The notes beneath the pieces were generated by a model, which was given only the letters and a program-made list of their open reading frames with translations, was not told the origin of the DNA and made no database searches. 64,000 bases of DNA from Segetibacter sp. 3557_3 (lineage in GTDB: Bacteria; Bacteroidota; Bacteroidia; Chitinophagales; Chitinophagaceae): the NCBI RefSeq assembly GCF_004354985.1, contig NZ_SMSK01000004.1, forward strand, positions 124,001 through 188,000, read 5' to 3'. The stretch's first letter is position 1. Each line of letters begins with the position of its first letter. Both the position numbers and the translations under genes were made by a program. Of this stretch, positions 17,666 to 27,687 are shown piece by piece.

Positions 17666-19114
17666 ATGATTAGAAAATATTTGCTGATATCACTTACGTT
17701 AGTTGCATTAGGTTCATGCACCAAGGATATCGAACGCTTTAACGAACAAAAGAAATCTGCTGCAACTGCACCCCCGGCTACACTATTTTCAAATGGTGTA
17801 AGAAATTACGTGGATGCAATGACCAGTGCTAATGTGAATACGAACGTATTCCGTTTGACTGTGCAGCACTGGGCTACAACAACCTACCAGGATGAACCCA
17901 ACTATGACTTTACAACCCGCCTGATCCCTCAATTGTGGTGGAGAACAATGTACCGGGATGTGTTAGTCGACTTGCAGGAAGCGAAGCGATTGATCCCCGA
18001 TGACATTACCATTGCTGAAGGAACGAAAAAAAATCAAACTGCGATCGTAGACATTATGCAGGTGATGGCTTATGAAACACTGGTAAACACTTTCGGCGAC
18101 GTTCCATATTCAGAAGCGCTGGATTTCAATAAAGTGTTTCCAAAATACGACGACGCAAAAACTATCTATGATGACCTGATTAAAAGGTTAGATGCGGATA
18201 TAGCAGCTTTAAACCCGGCCAGCAATGGGTTCTCAGCAGCCGATGACCTTATATATGGGTCCATTTCCTCCGAAAGCAACCGGGTAAATGCATGGAAAAA
18301 ACTTGCAAATTCCGTAAAACTTCGTCTAGGAATAACCATTGCAGATGCCGATCCTGCTCAGTCAAAAACTGTAGTAGAGCAAGCCAGCGCCGGTGCATTC
18401 ACTTCAGCTGCTGATAATGCTATTTTCAAGTACCAGGCTACCACTCCAAATACAAACCCAATCTGGGTTGACCTGGTACAAAGCAATCGGCAGGATTTTG
18501 TAATAGGAACTACACTAATTGAAAGTATGAAGACCTTAAGCGATCCACGTATCCCCCTGTATTTCAAACCAAATGATGCGGGGCAATATGTTGGTGGTAA
18601 AATTGGTTCAAACAATACATTCCCTTTATTCGCAAAACCAAACGACAAAATCGTTGCACCTGATTTCCCTGGCGTATTGATGACGTTTGATGAAGTAGAA
18701 TTTATACGTGCAGAAGCGATCGAACGTGGCTACGCGGTGGGTGGCTCTGCTAAGGAGCACTATGATAATGCAGTAAGGGCTTCTATCGTGTTCTGGGGTG
18801 GTACAGAAGCAGCTGCCGGAACATACCTTTCTCAACCTGGTTTAAGCTACACAACTGCTCCCGGAAACTACAAACAGAAAATTGGCACTCAAAAGTGGAT
18901 TGCGCTGTATAACAGGCCGGTAGAAGGTTGGACAGAGGTCAGAAGATTAGATTATCCTGTTCTTCCGCCCCCTGCTAACCCAGACTCTGAATACCCTACA
19001 CGTTTTACTTACCCGGGTAATGAACAAACGCTAAATCCTACAAATTACACTGCTGCCGCAGCGAAAATTGGCAAGGATGAGGTTACTACTAAGATATTCT
19101 GGGATAAGTTTTAA
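17666..19114 (+). CDS. SusD/RagB family nutrient-binding lipoprotein
   Basis: A 482-residue surface lipoprotein that lids the SusC barrel. The lipobox ends at Cys18 (LVALGSC), followed by TKDIERFNEQ. The region VMAYETLVNTFGDVPYSEAL is the typical SusD helical (TPR-like) segment, and the C-terminal part contains the family pattern EVEFIRAEAIERG. The length suits the SusD-like_2 subgroup. It is co-transcribed with the SusC gene and followed by a terminator. Confidence 0.95.
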   Translation: MIRKYLLISLTLVALGSCTKDIERFNEQKKSAATAPPATLFSNGVRNYVDAMTSANVNTNVFRLTVQHWATTTYQDEPNYDFTTRLIPQLWWRTMYRDVLVDLQEAKRLIPDDITIAEGTKKNQTAIVDIMQVMAYETLVNTFGDVPYSEALDFNKVFPKYDDAKTIYDDLIKRLDADIAALNPASNGFSAADDLIYGSISSESNRVNAWKKLANSVKLRLGITIADADPAQSKTVVEQASAGAFTSAADNAIFKYQATTPNTNPIWVDLVQSNRQDFVIGTTLIESMKTLSDPRIPLYFKPNDAGQYVGGKIGSNNTFPLFAKPNDKIVAPDFPGVLMTFDEVEFIRAEAIERGYAVGGSAKEHYDNAVRASIVFWGGTEAAAGTYLSQPGLSYTTAPGNYKQKIGTQKWIALYNRPVEGWTEVRRLDYPVLPPPANPDSEYPTRFTYPGNEQTLNPTNYTAAAAKIGKDEVTTKIFWDKF

Positions 19115-19135
19115 TCAATGAACTTCATGCATTGC

Positions 19136-19170
19136 AAGGGCTGCTCATATTTGAGTGGCCCTTTTTATTT
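19136..19170 (+). terminator. Intrinsic terminator of the susCD-like operon
   Basis: A 12-bp stem (two G-T pairs) from AAGGGCTGCTCA at 19136 pairs with TGAGTGGCCCTT around a 4-nt loop, followed by TTTATTT. Confidence 0.85.
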
Positions 19171-19305
19171 CAAAGTATGAAGCTGCTATATTAACAAACA
19201 CCTATTTGACAGTATTGTAAGATCACATAAACGGGTGATTGATGAACGGAAGCAGTAAAAAATGTTTACTTTTTCGTCTATAATTTATTCTACAGCGGTA
19301 TACTA

Positions 19306-21246
19306 ATGAGACACTTAGTTCTACTTATCTTTCTGGTTACCTACTTCAGTTTAGCCGGTAATGGACAGAAGAGAAATAATGTGTGGGTATTTGGACAGCA
19401 ATCGGGACTTGATTTCAATAAGTCGCCGGTTGCACCGCTGGACGCTACTGCGGCTGATGGTGTAAATTCAAATTGTCTCTCGTCAATATGTGACTCATCG
19501 GGAAAGTTGTTGTTCTATTCCGACGGGAAAGAAGTATGGACCAGTACTCACGTAAAGATGGTGAAGCAAGGTGTTCAGTGGCCGTGGGGAGGGTTTACTG
19601 TTCCACTGGTTTGTCCTTACCCAGGCAATGATAGCTTGTACTACCTTTTCGCTGTTGCTGAGAACCTTCATATGCTTCGTTACCTAACCATCAATACGAA
19701 GCTAAACAACGGACTTGGTGGGATTGTGTACCCACCTCCACCAATACCTTTTAATTACACTACCACGCTATTGAATGATGCCTCAGTAATGGTTGCAGGA
19801 ACGACCCATTGTAATAAGCGGGATAAGTGGATAATTGCACACTCAGGAGCTGATTTGTATGCTTACCTGGTTACAGATGCCGGTGTGAGCACCGCTCCTG
19901 TAACATCATCAGTGTTGTCGGTTTTAAATGGGGGTACCTTCCAGGGCGGCAATTTTAAATTTGCCGCGAATGGCGAAAAACTGATCATGCCGTTATTATC
20001 CGAAAATAGAATCCTGGTTTTCGATTTCAACGCGCTGACGGGGCGGTTTTCAAATCCCATCTCTATACATACTCCACCAGAGATGACCTTGGAAGAAGTT
20101 GAACTTTCTCCTGATGGAAGCAAGCTATACCTTGGTACTTATTTCATCCGCCCTAATAATAACCCATTCAATTTTAAATCACACGTTGTACTACAGATGA
20201 ACCTTGATGCGGGAAGTGTAACCGACATCTACAATTCCGTAGTTGAACTCTCGCCATATCCAGATGAATCCGGCTGTACGCCAAGGACCTGTTTTACCGT
20301 TGAAAGAAGTTTGCAGCTGGCGCCTGATGGCAGGATATATGTTAGCTTCAGAACCAATGAGCCGTTTGCGCACATCATACAGGAACCCAACATCGCAGGC
20401 TTTAGCGCCCATTATGGCTTATACGGAGTTAAGTTTGCCAGCGAGTACGGAAAGTTCAATTACAACTATATACGATCGGAAAGTTTTGAACCCCGCATCA
20501 ATGGGATTACTGTGAAAAGAAAAAATTGTGCAACTGAGCCAACTACGCTTTCGCTGATCTATAAAAATGTAGATTCCGTGAGGTGGAATTTTGGCGACCC
20601 ATCGTCGGGAACCAAAAACTTTTCCAATAGGCTAAGCGATGATCATTTGTACCCCGGACCGGGCAGTTACCAGGTTCGGGCAATCATTTACCGCAGTTGT
20701 TCAATAGATACTGCCGCTACAACAGTTGTTATTAGCTCAGACAAGCCGGTAAAAATTCCAGCTTGGATAAGGGACACTACACTCTGCCTTGGCTCGGAAA
20801 ATCCATTTGATGCGACTACTCCTTTTGCAACTACATATTTCTGGAGTGACGGGATAACGCGTGGACCAGTTTACCGGATTAAAGAGAAAGGCGTTTATTC
20901 AATTACCGCGTCGAACGAATGTTCCAGAGATGTTCGACGGTTTGCTGTAAACTTTGATACCTGTGATTGCAGCGTATACTTCCCTGATGCATTTACCCCT
21001 AATTCCGATGGTTTAAATGATGTTTTTAAAGCGCTTACCAACTGCTCGCTGCAGAACTTTGAATTAAAGATATACAGCAGGCTTGGTCATGTTGTTTTTT
21101 CAACAACTGACCGCACCAGGGGTTGGGATGGTAGCATAGGAGCTAAGCCGGCCGAAGCCGGTACTTATGTGTTTCAGGTGCGCTACAGAGATCCAAACAA
21201 CAGGAAATATATCGCAAAGAGTGGTACTATCGTGCTGATACGGTAA
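19306..21246 (+). CDS. Surface protein with PKD-like domain and type B T9SS C-terminal sorting domain
   Basis: A 646-residue secreted protein. It has a signal peptide (MRHLVLLIFLVTYFSLAGNGQ), a long WD40/propeller-like region (RKNNVWVFGQQSGLDFN, later LSPDGSKLYLGTY and LAPDGRIYVSF), and a PKD-like segment (VRWNFGDPSSGTKNFSNRLSDDH, about residues 425-485). A gliding-motility-associated (CHU_C) domain follows from about residue 553: YFPDAFTPNSDGLNDVF ... LKIYSRLGHVVF. Export by the type IX system and cell-surface anchoring are expected. The ligand is unknown. Confidence 0.92.
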   Translation: MRHLVLLIFLVTYFSLAGNGQKRNNVWVFGQQSGLDFNKSPVAPLDATAADGVNSNCLSSICDSSGKLLFYSDGKEVWTSTHVKMVKQGVQWPWGGFTVPLVCPYPGNDSLYYLFAVAENLHMLRYLTINTKLNNGLGGIVYPPPPIPFNYTTTLLNDASVMVAGTTHCNKRDKWIIAHSGADLYAYLVTDAGVSTAPVTSSVLSVLNGGTFQGGNFKFAANGEKLIMPLLSENRILVFDFNALTGRFSNPISIHTPPEMTLEEVELSPDGSKLYLGTYFIRPNNNPFNFKSHVVLQMNLDAGSVTDIYNSVVELSPYPDESGCTPRTCFTVERSLQLAPDGRIYVSFRTNEPFAHIIQEPNIAGFSAHYGLYGVKFASEYGKFNYNYIRSESFEPRINGITVKRKNCATEPTTLSLIYKNVDSVRWNFGDPSSGTKNFSNRLSDDHLYPGPGSYQVRAIIYRSCSIDTAATTVVISSDKPVKIPAWIRDTTLCLGSENPFDATTPFATTYFWSDGITRGPVYRIKEKGVYSITASNECSRDVRRFAVNFDTCDCSVYFPDAFTPNSDGLNDVFKALTNCSLQNFELKIYSRLGHVVFSTTDRTRGWDGSIGAKPAEAGTYVFQVRYRDPNNRKYIAKSGTIVLIR

Positions 21247-21267
21247 ATCCTTCACCAGTTGCATATT

Positions 21268-21340
21268 GATTTGCCATACACGCTGTGCGACGCAACGATG
21301 CCTCATCACTGACCTAAGGCCGGGTCCAAAGGAAACTATT
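21268..21340 (+). repeat. Copy R4 of the dispersed modular repeat (partial)
   Basis: Contains the 14-nt word TGCGACGCAACGAT at 21286-21299, shared exactly with the copy at 48140-48153, and a downstream CCGGGTCCAAA like the other copies. The right half is shorter than in the full copies. Confidence 0.6.
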
Positions 21341-21391
21341 TTGAATGCTCAATGTTGAATGTTAAATGGGGCAGGGAAAGAGATATTAGTT

Positions 21392-21520
21392 ATGAACAAT
21401 AATAGATGACACGTAATTGTGGTCCTGCTAATTATTGCCACTCACGGTTATGCTCAACCAGGTTCGAGAACCCCTGACAGGACATTGGTATTGGTGAGCT
21501 TCTTGTGTTATCGTAACTAA
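21392..21520 (+). pseudogene. Possible remnant of a secreted protein N-terminus with an internal stop
   Basis: One frame reads MNNNR, TGA, HVIVVLLIIATHGYAQPG and continues to a TAA at 21518. The part after the stop is a convincing signal peptide with an AQ cleavage site. A single TGG-to-TGA change would explain the stop. Only about 42 codons remain, so the parent protein is not identifiable. The spacer 21247-21619 otherwise holds repeat R4 and a dispersed 19-nt word at 21351-21369. Confidence 0.3.
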
Positions 21521-21619
21521 GCTGTAGTTGCAGGCATTGTTGGTTCTTCCTGCAACCCTTTAGGCGAAACCATAGGACTCAATGATGTATTTGTTTGTAC
21601 CCATTAGAAAAGAGCATTC

Positions 21620-24600
21620 CTACATTGATACAACGGAGACTTCTATATCGTTGTGTTCATTTAAGAAAGCTACCATTTCGTCGTTCATGGTAAATCCTTT
21701 TTCGAGGCTATAAAGACTTATTTTTAGATCATCTTTTGGTTCGTGTAAGTTAAACTTGAGAGAAGCTTTGCCGGGATAGTTGCGGACATTTTTATCGATG
21801 AACGAAATGAAATCGGGGGTGATTGCCTTTGGTGAAACATCTAATATCAACTGCTTTGTGCAGTTTTGTTTAGTCACTTCAAGCATATTGATTGAAGCAA
21901 TCTTAAACTCGTATTGTTCACTGTTGAACCTCGATTTGAATGAACCTTGTATCAGGATGTTTTTGCCTTTCTCAAGGTAGTTCTGGAACTTAACGTAATC
22001 ATCGCTCCACAACATGAGCTCGGTTTTTCCACTGAAGTCTTCGATGCACATTACACCAAAACTTCGACCTGTTTTTGTAAGGCGGTGTTGCGCATCGGTA
22101 ATGAGACCAGCGAGCCTGTATTGTTTGCTGGTGTTGGCCTGCAGATGGGGTGCATCTTTAACTTCATTAAATTCATTGAGCGGAGTGATCCCATAATTCT
22201 TCAGCTCGAACTTAAAGTGATCAAGGGGATGGCCACTCATAAACATCCCGGTCACATCTTTTTCGTGGTCAAGAAGTTCGGTTAATGTCCACGGTTCAAC
22301 AGGAGGAATTTGCGGGGTTGGAATATCCATTGACACCATATCTCCAAACAGGCTACTGCTATGGCTCACGGCCTGAGACTGGTACCGGTTACCGAAATTA
22401 ATGATGATATCGAGCCCACAGATGTTTGTTTCCTTATTGATGAAATATTGCGCCCGATGGTATTCTTTGAAGCAATCGAATGCTCCGCTGTAAACCAGGC
22501 TCTCAAGTGATTTTTTGTTTACCGCCCTTAGGTTTACCCTTTTTACCAGATCGAATATGCTAGAGTAAAATCCATTTTTGGAACGTTCTTCAAGTATGTA
22601 TTCAATAGCATTTTCGCCCACACCTTTGAGGCCCATCATACCAAACCTGATTTCGCCCCGGCTGTTTACGGCAAAGCCTTTTTGCGATTCGTTGATGTCT
22701 GGTCCAAGTACCACAAGACCCATGCGCTTACACTCCTCCATAAAGAAGGTAATCTTTTCGATGCTACCCGCGTGGTTGAGTACTGCGGCCATGTATTCGC
22801 TGGGATAATGCGCCTTTAAGTAAGCCGTTTGGTAAGCCACAAAGGCGTAACAGGTAGAGTGCGATTTGTTGAAGGCATATTGAGCGAATGCTTCCCAGTC
22901 GGTCCAGATTTTATCGAGTGTTTCCTTTGCATGCCCTTTTGCGGAAGCACCTTCAAGGAAACCGTCCTTCATTTTGTCGAGGGTTTTCCTGTCTTTTTTA
23001 CCCATGGCCTTTCTAAGTACGTCGGCCTGGCCCTTGGTAAAACCGGCAAGCTTTTGCGACAGCAGCATCACCTGTTCCTGGTAAACGGTGATCCCATAGG
23101 TCTCTTCGAGGTATTCAGCCATTTCGGGCAGGTCGTAGGTGATGGACTCCCTGCCGTGTTTTCGTTCGACATAATTTGGAATGTACGCCATCGGTCCGGG
23201 GCGGTACAAGGCGTTCATTGCAATAAGATCGGCAAACTGGTCGGGCTTTAGTTCGCGCAAGTGCTTTTGCATACCGGCACTTTCGAATTGGAAAGTTCCA
23301 TTGGTTTCGCCAAGTTGATAGAGCTTAAATGTTTTTTCATCGTCCAGGGGTACATCGTCGATTTCAATCGATATGCCATGATTCTGACGGATCAGTTCCA
23401 GGGCAGTTTTTAAAATGGATAAGGTTTTAAGACCAAGAAAGTCCATCTTTATTACACCTGCTTCTTCGATGACGTTGCCCGCAATCTGAGTCACCAGCAG
23501 GGGAGAATCTTTTTGGGTACAAACCGGGATGATGTTGTTGAGGTCGTCGGGGGCGATGATGATACCTGCCGCGTGCAAGCCCGTATTTCTAACCGAGCCC
23601 TCCAGACGTTCAGCCTCATGGAGCACCTGCGCCTGAAGACCTTCGCCTTTATAGATTTCCCGGAGTTTTTTTACGTTCTCCATGTCTTCACCACCAAGAC
23701 CTTCCTTTTCTTCGAGTGATTTTGGTCCCTCCTTGGTGGTTAACGGCGCATGTAACATTCGCCGTAGCTCGGTACCGGGACGATCAGGTACCAGTTTTGC
23801 GAGCATATTACTTTCAGCCAGCGGCAGATCAAGCACGCGGGCAACGTCTTTTATGCTCATCTTGGCTGCCATGGTGCCAAACGTAACGATCTGGGCTACC
23901 TGGTTGCGACCATATTTCTCTACTACGTAATCAATTACCTTTTGCCTTCCATCGTCATCAAAGTCGGTGTCGATATCGGGCATGCTCTTCCGGTCGGGGT
24001 TCAAAAACCTTTCGAAAAGCAATTTGTACTTCATCGGGTCGATGTTGGTAATACCAACACAATAGGCCACTACCGAACCGGCAGCGGATCCACGGCCAGG
24101 CCCTACAAACACCCCCAATTCCCTACCTGCACGAATAAAGTCGGAAACGATCAGGAAGTAACCCGCAAATCCCATTGTTTTAATGGTGAATAATTCAAAG
24201 TCGAGCCGCTCACGTATTTCCTCCGTGATCTCGCTATAGCGTTTACGCGCACCCTCGTAGGTGAGCGCATGCAGGTACTCCCATTGATTCAGGTTTCCGT
24301 CGCTGTGTTTTTGAAATTCTTTTGGTATCGGGAAGTTTGGCAGCAGGATGTCTTTCTTAAGGTTGAGCAGATCTACCTTACCCGCTACCTCGTTGGTGTT
24401 ATCAATTGCCTGGGGAATATCACGGAAGAGTTCTTTCATTTCCGTGGTTTTCTTAAAATAAAACTGGTCGTTGGGAAACTTGAATCGCCGTTCCCTCAGG
24501 TTGATATCATCGTTTATAAAGTCGTCGTACCCAGGGGTACTCTTCTTTTCGCCGGTGTTTATGCAAAGTAAAATGTCGTGGGCGTGGTAGTCATCCTGGT

Positions 24601-25255
24601 CGGTATAATGACTGTCGTTACTTGCAATAACTTTCACGTTGTGCTGAACAGCAAATTTGAGCAGCACCTGGTTTACTTTATCCTGGTCTTTGATACCGTG
24701 CCGTTGGATTTCGATATAGTAATCTTCGCCAAACATGTCGAGCCACCACTTGAATTCCTTTTCGGCTTCGCTTTCGCCTTTGTGGAGGATCAATTGGGGC
24801 ACATAAGCTCCGAGGCAACACGTTGTTGCAATCAGGCCTTCGTGGTATGTAGCAAGCAGTTCCTTGTCGATACGTGGATATTTGCTGTACATGCCCTCGG
24901 TATACCCAAGGGAGGTAAGTTTCAGCAGGTTCTGGTAACCTTTGGCATTTTTCGCAAGCAGTACCTGGTGATAGCGATCGTCTTTTTGTTCTTTGGTGAA
25001 TGTTCTTTTGTGTCTTGTTTCCACCATATAGAATTCACAACCAACGATAGGTTTCACCTTTAATGTGCCGTCGTCGTTTTTGTGTTTGTATGCTTCGGAA
25101 ACAAATTCAAATGCGCCGAACATGTTGCCGTGATCCGTTATGGCAAGAGCCGGCATATCGTCGTCGATTGCTTTCTTGTACAGACTTTTGATTGATGCGG
25201 CGCCATCCAGCAAGCTGAATTGGGTATGAACATGGAGGTGAGAAAATTTACTCAT
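21620..25255 (-). CDS. dnaE: DNA polymerase III subunit alpha
   Basis: The replicative polymerase catalytic subunit, 1211 residues. The N-terminal PHP domain starts SHLHVHTQFSLLDGAASIKSL with AITDHGNMFGAFEF. The C-family palm shows FVGPGRGSAAGSVVAYCVGI and the catalytic aspartates in PDIDTDFDDDGR. Finger and HhH segments follow (YRPGPMAYIPNYVERKHG, QEQVMLLSQKLAGFTKGQAD, FNKSHSTCYAFVAYQTAYLKAHYP). An OB-fold lies in the last 250 residues. Length is normal for DnaE1. It is single and divergent from the NlpC/P60 gene, with a strong hairpin in the spacer. Confidence 0.97.
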   Translation of the reverse strand: MSKFSHLHVHTQFSLLDGAASIKSLYKKAIDDDMPALAITDHGNMFGAFEFVSEAYKHKNDDGTLKVKPIVGCEFYMVETRHKRTFTKEQKDDRYHQVLLAKNAKGYQNLLKLTSLGYTEGMYSKYPRIDKELLATYHEGLIATTCCLGAYVPQLILHKGESEAEKEFKWWLDMFGEDYYIEIQRHGIKDQDKVNQVLLKFAVQHNVKVIASNDSHYTDQDDYHAHDILLCINTGEKKSTPGYDDFINDDINLRERRFKFPNDQFYFKKTTEMKELFRDIPQAIDNTNEVAGKVDLLNLKKDILLPNFPIPKEFQKHSDGNLNQWEYLHALTYEGARKRYSEITEEIRERLDFELFTIKTMGFAGYFLIVSDFIRAGRELGVFVGPGRGSAAGSVVAYCVGITNIDPMKYKLLFERFLNPDRKSMPDIDTDFDDDGRQKVIDYVVEKYGRNQVAQIVTFGTMAAKMSIKDVARVLDLPLAESNMLAKLVPDRPGTELRRMLHAPLTTKEGPKSLEEKEGLGGEDMENVKKLREIYKGEGLQAQVLHEAERLEGSVRNTGLHAAGIIIAPDDLNNIIPVCTQKDSPLLVTQIAGNVIEEAGVIKMDFLGLKTLSILKTALELIRQNHGISIEIDDVPLDDEKTFKLYQLGETNGTFQFESAGMQKHLRELKPDQFADLIAMNALYRPGPMAYIPNYVERKHGRESITYDLPEMAEYLEETYGITVYQEQVMLLSQKLAGFTKGQADVLRKAMGKKDRKTLDKMKDGFLEGASAKGHAKETLDKIWTDWEAFAQYAFNKSHSTCYAFVAYQTAYLKAHYPSEYMAAVLNHAGSIEKITFFMEECKRMGLVVLGPDINESQKGFAVNSRGEIRFGMMGLKGVGENAIEYILEERSKNGFYSSIFDLVKRVNLRAVNKKSLESLVYSGAFDCFKEYHRAQYFINKETNICGLDIIINFGNRYQSQAVSHSSSLFGDMVSMDIPTPQIPPVEPWTLTELLDHEKDVTGMFMSGHPLDHFKFELKNYGITPLNEFNEVKDAPHLQANTSKQYRLAGLITDAQHRLTKTGRSFGVMCIEDFSGKTELMLWSDDYVKFQNYLEKGKNILIQGSFKSRFNSEQYEFKIASINMLEVTKQNCTKQLILDVSPKAITPDFISFIDKNVRNYPGKASLKFNLHEPKDDLKISLYSLEKGFTMNDEMVAFLNEHNDIEVSVVSM

Positions 25256-25310
25256 CGGAGGGTGGGTTGTTTTATCCCGGTGCTTAACAACTTCGTTGCC
25301 TGATCACTTG

Positions 25311-25339
25311 CGTCGGTACAACAGGGGTTGTAACCGACG
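25311..25339. other. Strong hairpin upstream of dnaE
   Basis: CGTCGGTACAAC (25311-25322) pairs with GTTGTAACCGACG (25327-25339) with one bulged base and a 4-nt loop. There is no T run. It sits 56 bp upstream of the dnaE ATG, in the divergent spacer, so it may be an operator or a leader structure. Confidence 0.5.
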
Positions 25340-25507
25340 GCTTATTTCAGCAATTCCTTCCATCACTTTTGACCGGGTCTGCAAAGATCGGAACATTGTT
25401 TCTGCAATGAAAGGGCAGTTTTCCCCAAATGTGCATGGCTTAACTTCTCGTTAAATACTTTTTCAGTTTGTTACTCTTAAAGCCTTAACACCCTTACTTT
25501 GCCGTGC

Positions 25508-26197
25508 ATGAAGAAAGTATTCCTTAGCATAATGACAGTTGCGGTTTTTTCCAGCTGTAAGCAATGGAAAAACTTGACGGTTAAAGACAACTCTGCTTAT
25601 ACCCCGCCCCCGAAAGCAAAGAGCCGGGATGTGCGGTTTTTAGAGGATATCTCCGTTACTCCCGGGCAGGTTGTTACCTCTAAACATGTGACCACCGGTT
25701 CAGAAACCAGGAAAGCTTCCAGGTCAATGATCTACCCCCAGACAGTTGAAGATCTTTCAACATCACCGGAAAGAGGCACTTATCTGCAGGCAAAATATGC
25801 TGGTATCTTAAATACCCTTCCCGAAACGCTTACTAATCTGAACTTGCTAAACCTCATCGAAGAGTGGTGGGGAACAAAATACTGTATAGGCGGCAGCTCC
25901 AGGGAGTGTCTCGACTGTTCGGCATTCACCCAAATGATCACTAGCAATGTGTACAGGGCAACCCTACCAAGGACTGCGCAGGATCAGTACAACTCATGTG
26001 AAAAGGTGCTACCCGAAGAGTTGCAGGAGGGTAACCTGGTGTTTTTTCATACATCGGGCAGGGAGATTTCACATGTTGGTGTATACCTGGCCAATAACAA
26101 GTTTGTACATGTATCAACTAGCCAGGGCGTGATGATCAATGATCTGAATGACCGATACTGGAAAGACAAGTTCCGGGGCGCCGGTCGATATAATTGA
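25508..26197 (+). CDS. NlpC/P60 family cell-wall hydrolase lipoprotein
   Basis: A probable peptidoglycan endopeptidase tethered to a membrane. From the ATG at 25508 it has 229 residues, with a lipobox ending at Cys17 (VFSSC). The C-terminal NlpC/P60 domain has the catalytic Cys137 (ECLDCSAFTQM), His189 (ISHVGVYL) and His201 (KFVHVSTSQG). An upstream TTG start at 25499 is possible, but its TTTG (25498-25501) looks like part of a -7 promoter element, with another TTTG at 25467-25470. Confidence 0.92.
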   Translation: MKKVFLSIMTVAVFSSCKQWKNLTVKDNSAYTPPPKAKSRDVRFLEDISVTPGQVVTSKHVTTGSETRKASRSMIYPQTVEDLSTSPERGTYLQAKYAGILNTLPETLTNLNLLNLIEEWWGTKYCIGGSSRECLDCSAFTQMITSNVYRATLPRTAQDQYNSCEKVLPEELQEGNLVFFHTSGREISHVGVYLANNKFVHVSTSQGVMINDLNDRYWKDKFRGAGRYN

Positions 26198-26625
26198 TTG
26201 GATTTTCAACTACGCTCTCTTCGATCGTTACCCCTATTGTACAATCTGGTACACTGATTTTTGTCACAGCATTTCTCTTGGCTAAGCCACCCCAAAAGAT
26301 TAGTACGTTGGACCTGACCACGATAATTTCTGCGCAAGTGCGCCAAATCAGCACTCTACAATAGCAGCTTAAAGAATAGCAAGGTTATCACCTTCCCTTC
26401 GGGTGTTCGTCAAATTTGATCTCCAGTCCTGGCTTCATAAACCCTATCACAGGACAAGAACGAACAACTGCTATTAACGGAATTTACCTCCTAAGCTCTA
26501 CTGGTAAGCAGTTCGATTGAACATATGCACCCACTAGTTCCGGTATTATGCGATATAATCCAAAATAGTAAGCACAAAAAAAGACCATCGAAAACGATGG
26601 TCCTTTTAATAGTTTAATGGTCAGC
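26198..26625. other. Gene-free spacer
   Basis: A 428-bp stretch between the NlpC/P60 gene and the convergent coiled-coil gene. No reading frame with family resemblance, tRNA or clear repeat is visible. It includes the terminator at 26576-26606 for the minus-strand gene. Confidence 0.5.
26576..26606 (-). terminator. Intrinsic terminator of the coiled-coil protein gene
   Basis: GACCATCG (26583-26590) pairs with CGATGGTC (26595-26602) around a 4-nt loop. The minus strand continues into a run of seven T. Confidence 0.85.
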
Positions 26626-27618
26626 TTATCCGAAAAGACCACCTTTTTTAAGGCTCTTGGTTCCTTGTCCGATTAAGAAACCGTTGTGGTAGATTTCAAT
26701 TTTGTAATCACCCATTTGATATTTTCCGTTGCCTTTGTAGTCAAAGCTAACAGGTGCACGTTTGCCTTGTTCGTAGTTCACTTCAACCTTATTGGTGTAT
26801 GGTTTACCGGTTTCAGTACGGGTATCAAATGTACCGCTGCTGATTGGTGCGCCATCTGGTCCTGTAATTGAAACATAGAGTTCTTTCGTTCCGGTTGGAG
26901 CAACCCTGTTCTCGTCAAGATCAAAAGAAATGCGAAGCATATCAACCCTTTTAGCGCTGCTGGTGCTCTTTTCTTTACCGCTTGCTTTTACATTGATAGG
27001 GGCAATGTTCAGGTTGGAAGCGTGGAGGGTAGAGGCAACGTCAACTTTCCCTTCAAGCTCTTTTTTTACTGTTTCAGTAGTGGCCAGGTTTTCCTGTAAC
27101 TGTGTTTTTTCGGTAGTGAGCTGATCTCGCTCAGTACTCAATTGTTGATTATTGGCGGTAAGCGTTTCATTATCGCCTTTCAATCTTTCGATTTCAGCAA
27201 ACATGTCATCGATCTTACCATTAAGTTGCCTGATCAATTGTTTTGCCTTGCCCAGTTCGGCTGCAGTTGCATTTTTGTTCCTGGTAATTGATGAGATCTG
27301 CTTTTTAAGCTTATCAATTTCGTTTTTGCGCTCAGCAAGTGCGCCTTGTAATTCGGTGTTGCTGCCCGTTGCAGAGTCTAAGCGGGAAAGAGCGTCGTTG
27401 TACTCGGTTTGAATAGCATTCCTGGAAGAGTCAGCTGCCGTGTATTGCGTTTGAAGCGTGTTTCTTTCTTCTGTTGCTTTGCTTTTGTCATAAATAATGT
27501 ACGCCCACGTCAGCACCAAAGCAAGACCTAAAATGCCGTATATTAGTTTCCGGTTGTCTGAATTTGCAGGTCTTGAAGGTTGGTTGGAAGCAGGTGAAGT
27601 TTGAGGACTGTAGCTCAT
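26626..27618 (-). CDS. Single-pass membrane protein with long coiled coil
   Basis: A 330-residue protein not recognised as a named family. Residues 1-23 are polar and cytosolic; residues 24-43 (LIYGILGLALVLTWAYIIYD) form one transmembrane helix. Residues about 50-190 are a long heptad-rich coiled coil (KNEIDKLKKQISSITRNK; ETLTANNQQLSTERDQL). The C-terminal 110 residues look like a small beta domain (MLRISFDLDENRVAPTGTKELYVSITGPDG). That arrangement suggests a periplasmic coiled-coil spacer with an end domain. No enzyme motif is visible. Confidence 0.8.
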   Translation of the reverse strand: MSYSPQTSPASNQPSRPANSDNRKLIYGILGLALVLTWAYIIYDKSKATEERNTLQTQYTAADSSRNAIQTEYNDALSRLDSATGSNTELQGALAERKNEIDKLKKQISSITRNKNATAAELGKAKQLIRQLNGKIDDMFAEIERLKGDNETLTANNQQLSTERDQLTTEKTQLQENLATTETVKKELEGKVDVASTLHASNLNIAPINVKASGKEKSTSSAKRVDMLRISFDLDENRVAPTGTKELYVSITGPDGAPISSGTFDTRTETGKPYTNKVEVNYEQGKRAPVSFDYKGNGKYQMGDYKIEIYHNGFLIGQGTKSLKKGGLFG

Positions 27619-27687
27619 TTTATTGTTAAGTTTTAGTGATTAAAAAGTAGAACTTTGAATCATCCGTTTTTATTATTTGATTTATTA

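Noticed and set aside
21620-25255. Many plus-strand open frames up to 161 codons opposite dnaE
   Set aside because: They are antisense shadows of the well-supported dnaE reading frame.
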